A stretch of DNA of 6,228 bases from Anaerolineales bacterium (GTDB lineage: Bacteria > Chloroflexota > Anaerolineae > Promineifilales > Promineifilaceae). This document shows, piece by piece, positions 4,844 through 6,228 of this stretch (positions are counted from its first letter, which is position 1; each line of letters starts with the position of its first letter). The position numbers were made by a program, and so were the translations under genes. The notes under the pieces were generated by a model. That model had not been told where the DNA came from and did no database searches. It saw nothing but the letters and a program-made list of their open reading frames with translations. Where the stretch lies: the NCBI GenBank assembly GCA_020432595.1, contig JAGQGA010000004.1:24662-30889 (forward strand). Reading direction: 5' to 3'.

Positions 4844-6228
4844 ATGCGGCAAAAACAGGAAGCAGATGCGTTTGCCCTGGCGGTGGGGCCGTTGGACAGT
4901 GAATTACCGCTAACCTGGCAGCTTTATCAGGCGTTGCAGCAGGCGGTGTTGCAGCGACGATTGCCGCCGGGGTTGCGGCTACCTTCCACGCGGGACATGG
5001 CTCAGCTGCTGGGGGTGTCGCGCAATACGGTGGTGAACACGGTAGGGCAGTTGGTGGCGGAAGGGTATTTGGAAACGGTGCCAAAGTCGGGGACGTATGT
5101 GGCGCGACGGCTGCCGGAGGAGATGCTGCATGTGGCGGAAAAAGAGGCACGGCTGCGGGAGCAACGGGTGGGAGAAAGGAATAAACGGCCGTTATCCCCC
5201 CAAGGCCAGCAGCTACGGGATGATCAAGGGGCGTTTGGGCAAACGGCCGTTTCCTACCCCACCTTTGTCACCGGCATTCCCGACCTCGCTGCCTTCCCTT
5301 TTGACCTGTGGGGGCGGCTGGTGAGCAAGCAATATCGGCAGGGCAAGCGGGAGCTGTTTGGCGAAGTGGGGCATGGGTCGGCCGGCTACCTGCCGCTGCG
5401 CCAGGCCATTGCCACCTATTTGCAAACAGCACGCGGCGTGCGCTGCCAGCCAGAACATGTGCTAATTATCAACGGGTCGCAGCAAGGGCTGTATTTGGCC
5501 GCCCATATTTTGCTGGAACCAGGGGCGCAAGTGTGGGTTGAAGAGCCAGGCTATTTAGGGGCGCGGGCGGCGTTGGGCAGCACCGGGGCAACGCTGGTGC
5601 CTGTGCCAGTAGGAGCCGAAGGGCTTGAGGTAGCGCAGGGCGTGGCAATTGCGCCAACTGCCCGCTGTGCCTATGTCACACCCTCGCACCAATATCCGCT
5701 TGGCAGCACCATGAGCCTTGCCAACCGCATCGCCCTGCTCAACTGGGCCGAGGAAAGCGGAGCCTGGATCATTGAAGACGATTACGACAGCGAATATCGC
5801 TACAGCGGCCAGCCACTGCCATCGCTGCAAGGGCTAGACCAAAACGGCCGGGTGATTTATGTGGGAACGTTTAGCAAGGTGATGTTCCCCAGCTTGCGTC
5901 TGGGTTATTTGGTAGTGCCGCCTGATTTGGTGGCACCATTGGCACGGCTGCGGGCATTGGTGGACAGCCACACCCCAACGGCGGTGCAAGGGGCGATGGC
6001 GGAATTTATTGTCGAGGGGCATTTTGTGCGCCACATTCGCCGGATGCGGCAGCTTTATGGGGCGCGGCGGGTGTATTTTGCCGAAGCAGCGGCGCGGGAA
6101 TTGGGGGATGGGCTGCACCTAAACGAAACGGAGGCGGGAATGCACGTCGTGGGGTGGTTGCCGAGTGGGGTAGATGATCGGGCGGTGGTGCTGGCAGCGC
6201 AGCGGCAGCAGGTGACAGTGAAGTCGCT
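4844..6228 (+). CDS. MocR/PdxR-family regulator: GntR winged helix fused to class I aminotransferase domain; 3' end outside window
   Basis: 461 residues are visible with no stop before the window end; the family usually runs about 470-500. ATG 4844 is the first start after an in-frame TGA at 4832-4834, and the ribosome site is weak. The GntR winged helix spans residues 22-86: P-L-T-W-Q-L-Y, then L-P-P-G-L-R-L-P-S-T-R (40-50), V-S-R-N-T-V (58-63), E-G-Y-L-E (73-77), S-G-T-Y-V (82-86). A linker with two AACGGCCGTT copies joins it to the fold-type I aminotransferase domain. That domain has N-G-S-Q-Q-G (210-215), T-P-S-H-Q-Y-P (279-285), E-D-D-Y-D-S-E-Y (311-318), G-T-F-S-K with the PLP-binding Lys345, and R-L-G-Y with Arg352. 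All expected cofactor residues are present, so PLP binding is likely. Family members sense PLP or amino compounds and control vitamin B6 or GABA genes. The target here is unknown; the divergent paiB-flavoprotein unit is the obvious candidate. Confidence 0.93.
   Translation, partial: MRQKQEADAFALAVGPLDSELPLTWQLYQALQQAVLQRRLPPGLRLPSTRDMAQLLGVSRNTVVNTVGQLVAEGYLETVPKSGTYVARRLPEEMLHVAEKEARLREQRVGERNKRPLSPQGQQLRDDQGAFGQTAVSYPTFVTGIPDLAAFPFDLWGRLVSKQYRQGKRELFGEVGHGSAGYLPLRQAIATYLQTARGVRCQPEHVLIINGSQQGLYLAAHILLEPGAQVWVEEPGYLGARAALGSTGATLVPVPVGAEGLEVAQGVAIAPTARCAYVTPSHQYPLGSTMSLANRIALLNWAEESGAWIIEDDYDSEYRYSGQPLPSLQGLDQNGRVIYVGTFSKVMFPSLRLGYLVVPPDLVAPLARLRALVDSHTPTAVQGAMAEFIVEGHFVRHIRRMRQLYGARRVYFAEAAARELGDGLHLNETEAGMHVVGWLPSGVDDRAVVLAAQRQQVTVKS
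5184..5193. repeat. AACGGCCGTT palindrome, copy 9
   Basis: In the MocR linker, read in Lys-Arg-Pro-Leu. 40 bases before: G 19, C 6; 40 after: G 13, C 13, because a short C-run is soon followed by a return to G just before copy 10. Confidence 0.95.
5242..5251. repeat. AACGGCCGTT palindrome, copy 10
   Basis: In the MocR linker, 58 bases after copy 9, read as Thr-Ala-Val. 40 bases before: G 16, C 8; 40 after: G 6, C 19. The reading phase differs from copy 9 in the same gene. Confidence 0.95.

Noticed and set aside
4834..4846. ATG at 4834 as start of the MocR-type gene
   Set aside because: It is in a different frame; the in-frame TGA at 4832-4834 leaves ATG 4844 as the first usable start.
4779..5150. 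Proline/alanine-rich minus-strand frame over the start of the MocR-type gene
   Set aside because: Low-complexity translation opposite a well-supported winged-helix domain.
531..5251. The AACGGCCGTT copies as a CRISPR array or a conventional operator set
   Set aside because: Copies are too short, irregularly spaced by tens to over 1200 bases, and all lie within genes rather than upstream of them.
1..6228. tRNA, rRNA, riboswitch, CRISPR or insertion-sequence transposase
   Set aside because: I looked for cloverleaf-like segments, transposase motifs and regular direct repeats and saw none that I could support.

Overview
The window looks like a chromosomal segment of a free-living, moderately GC-rich bacterium. 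I infer Chloroflexota, of the Anaerolineae/Ardenticatenia type. The reasons are the style of the family-39-like membrane glycosyltransferase, a fused membrane/spermidine-synthase-like protein, dispersed hairpin repeats, and GC-rich genes interrupted by an AT-richer islet. The lineage is an inference from general knowledge, not a measurement.

Layout, left to right. (1) 1-1170, plus strand: the C-terminal part of a multi-membrane-span glycosyltransferase, cut by the window edge, carrying an apparent in-frame insertion of an inverted-repeat element at 188-325. (2) 1171-1713: a small AT-rich islet with two overlapping short genes, a DUF4258-like protein and a DUF2283-like protein, possibly a toxin-antitoxin-like pair. 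(3) 1734-3311, plus strand: a 525-residue protein with N-terminal membrane helices fused to a spermidine-synthase-like methyltransferase-fold domain. (4) 3312-3410: two successive hairpins between converging genes. (5) 4722-3409, minus strand: a two-gene unit with a PaiB-type FMN-binding regulator, then a pyridoxamine-phosphate-oxidase-like flavoprotein. (6) 4723-4843: a divergent intergenic region with a recognisable promoter for paiB and a small inverted repeat. (7) 4844 to the right edge, plus strand: a MocR/PdxR-type regulator (GntR winged helix plus class I aminotransferase domain), which runs off the window without a stop.

How the genes may work together. The MocR-type regulator uses PLP as effector or cofactor and is divergent from two FMN split-barrel proteins, which makes a plausible local regulatory module around vitamin B6 or flavin chemistry. 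The glycosyltransferase and the spermidine-synthase-like protein show no obvious functional link to it.

The most striking signal is not a gene. The perfect 10-bp palindrome AACGGCCGTT occurs ten times in 6.2 kb, always inside coding sequence, in all three codon phases, and in genes on both strands. Nine of the ten copies sit where the local strand composition flips abruptly from G-rich to C-rich. By hand count over all ten copies, the 40 bases before have about 174 G to 69 C, and the 40 bases after about 66 G to 167 C. The palindrome is absent from the AT-rich islet and from paiB. It resembles in kind the highly iterated palindrome HIP1 of cyanobacteria, but has a different sequence and an added skew-switch property.
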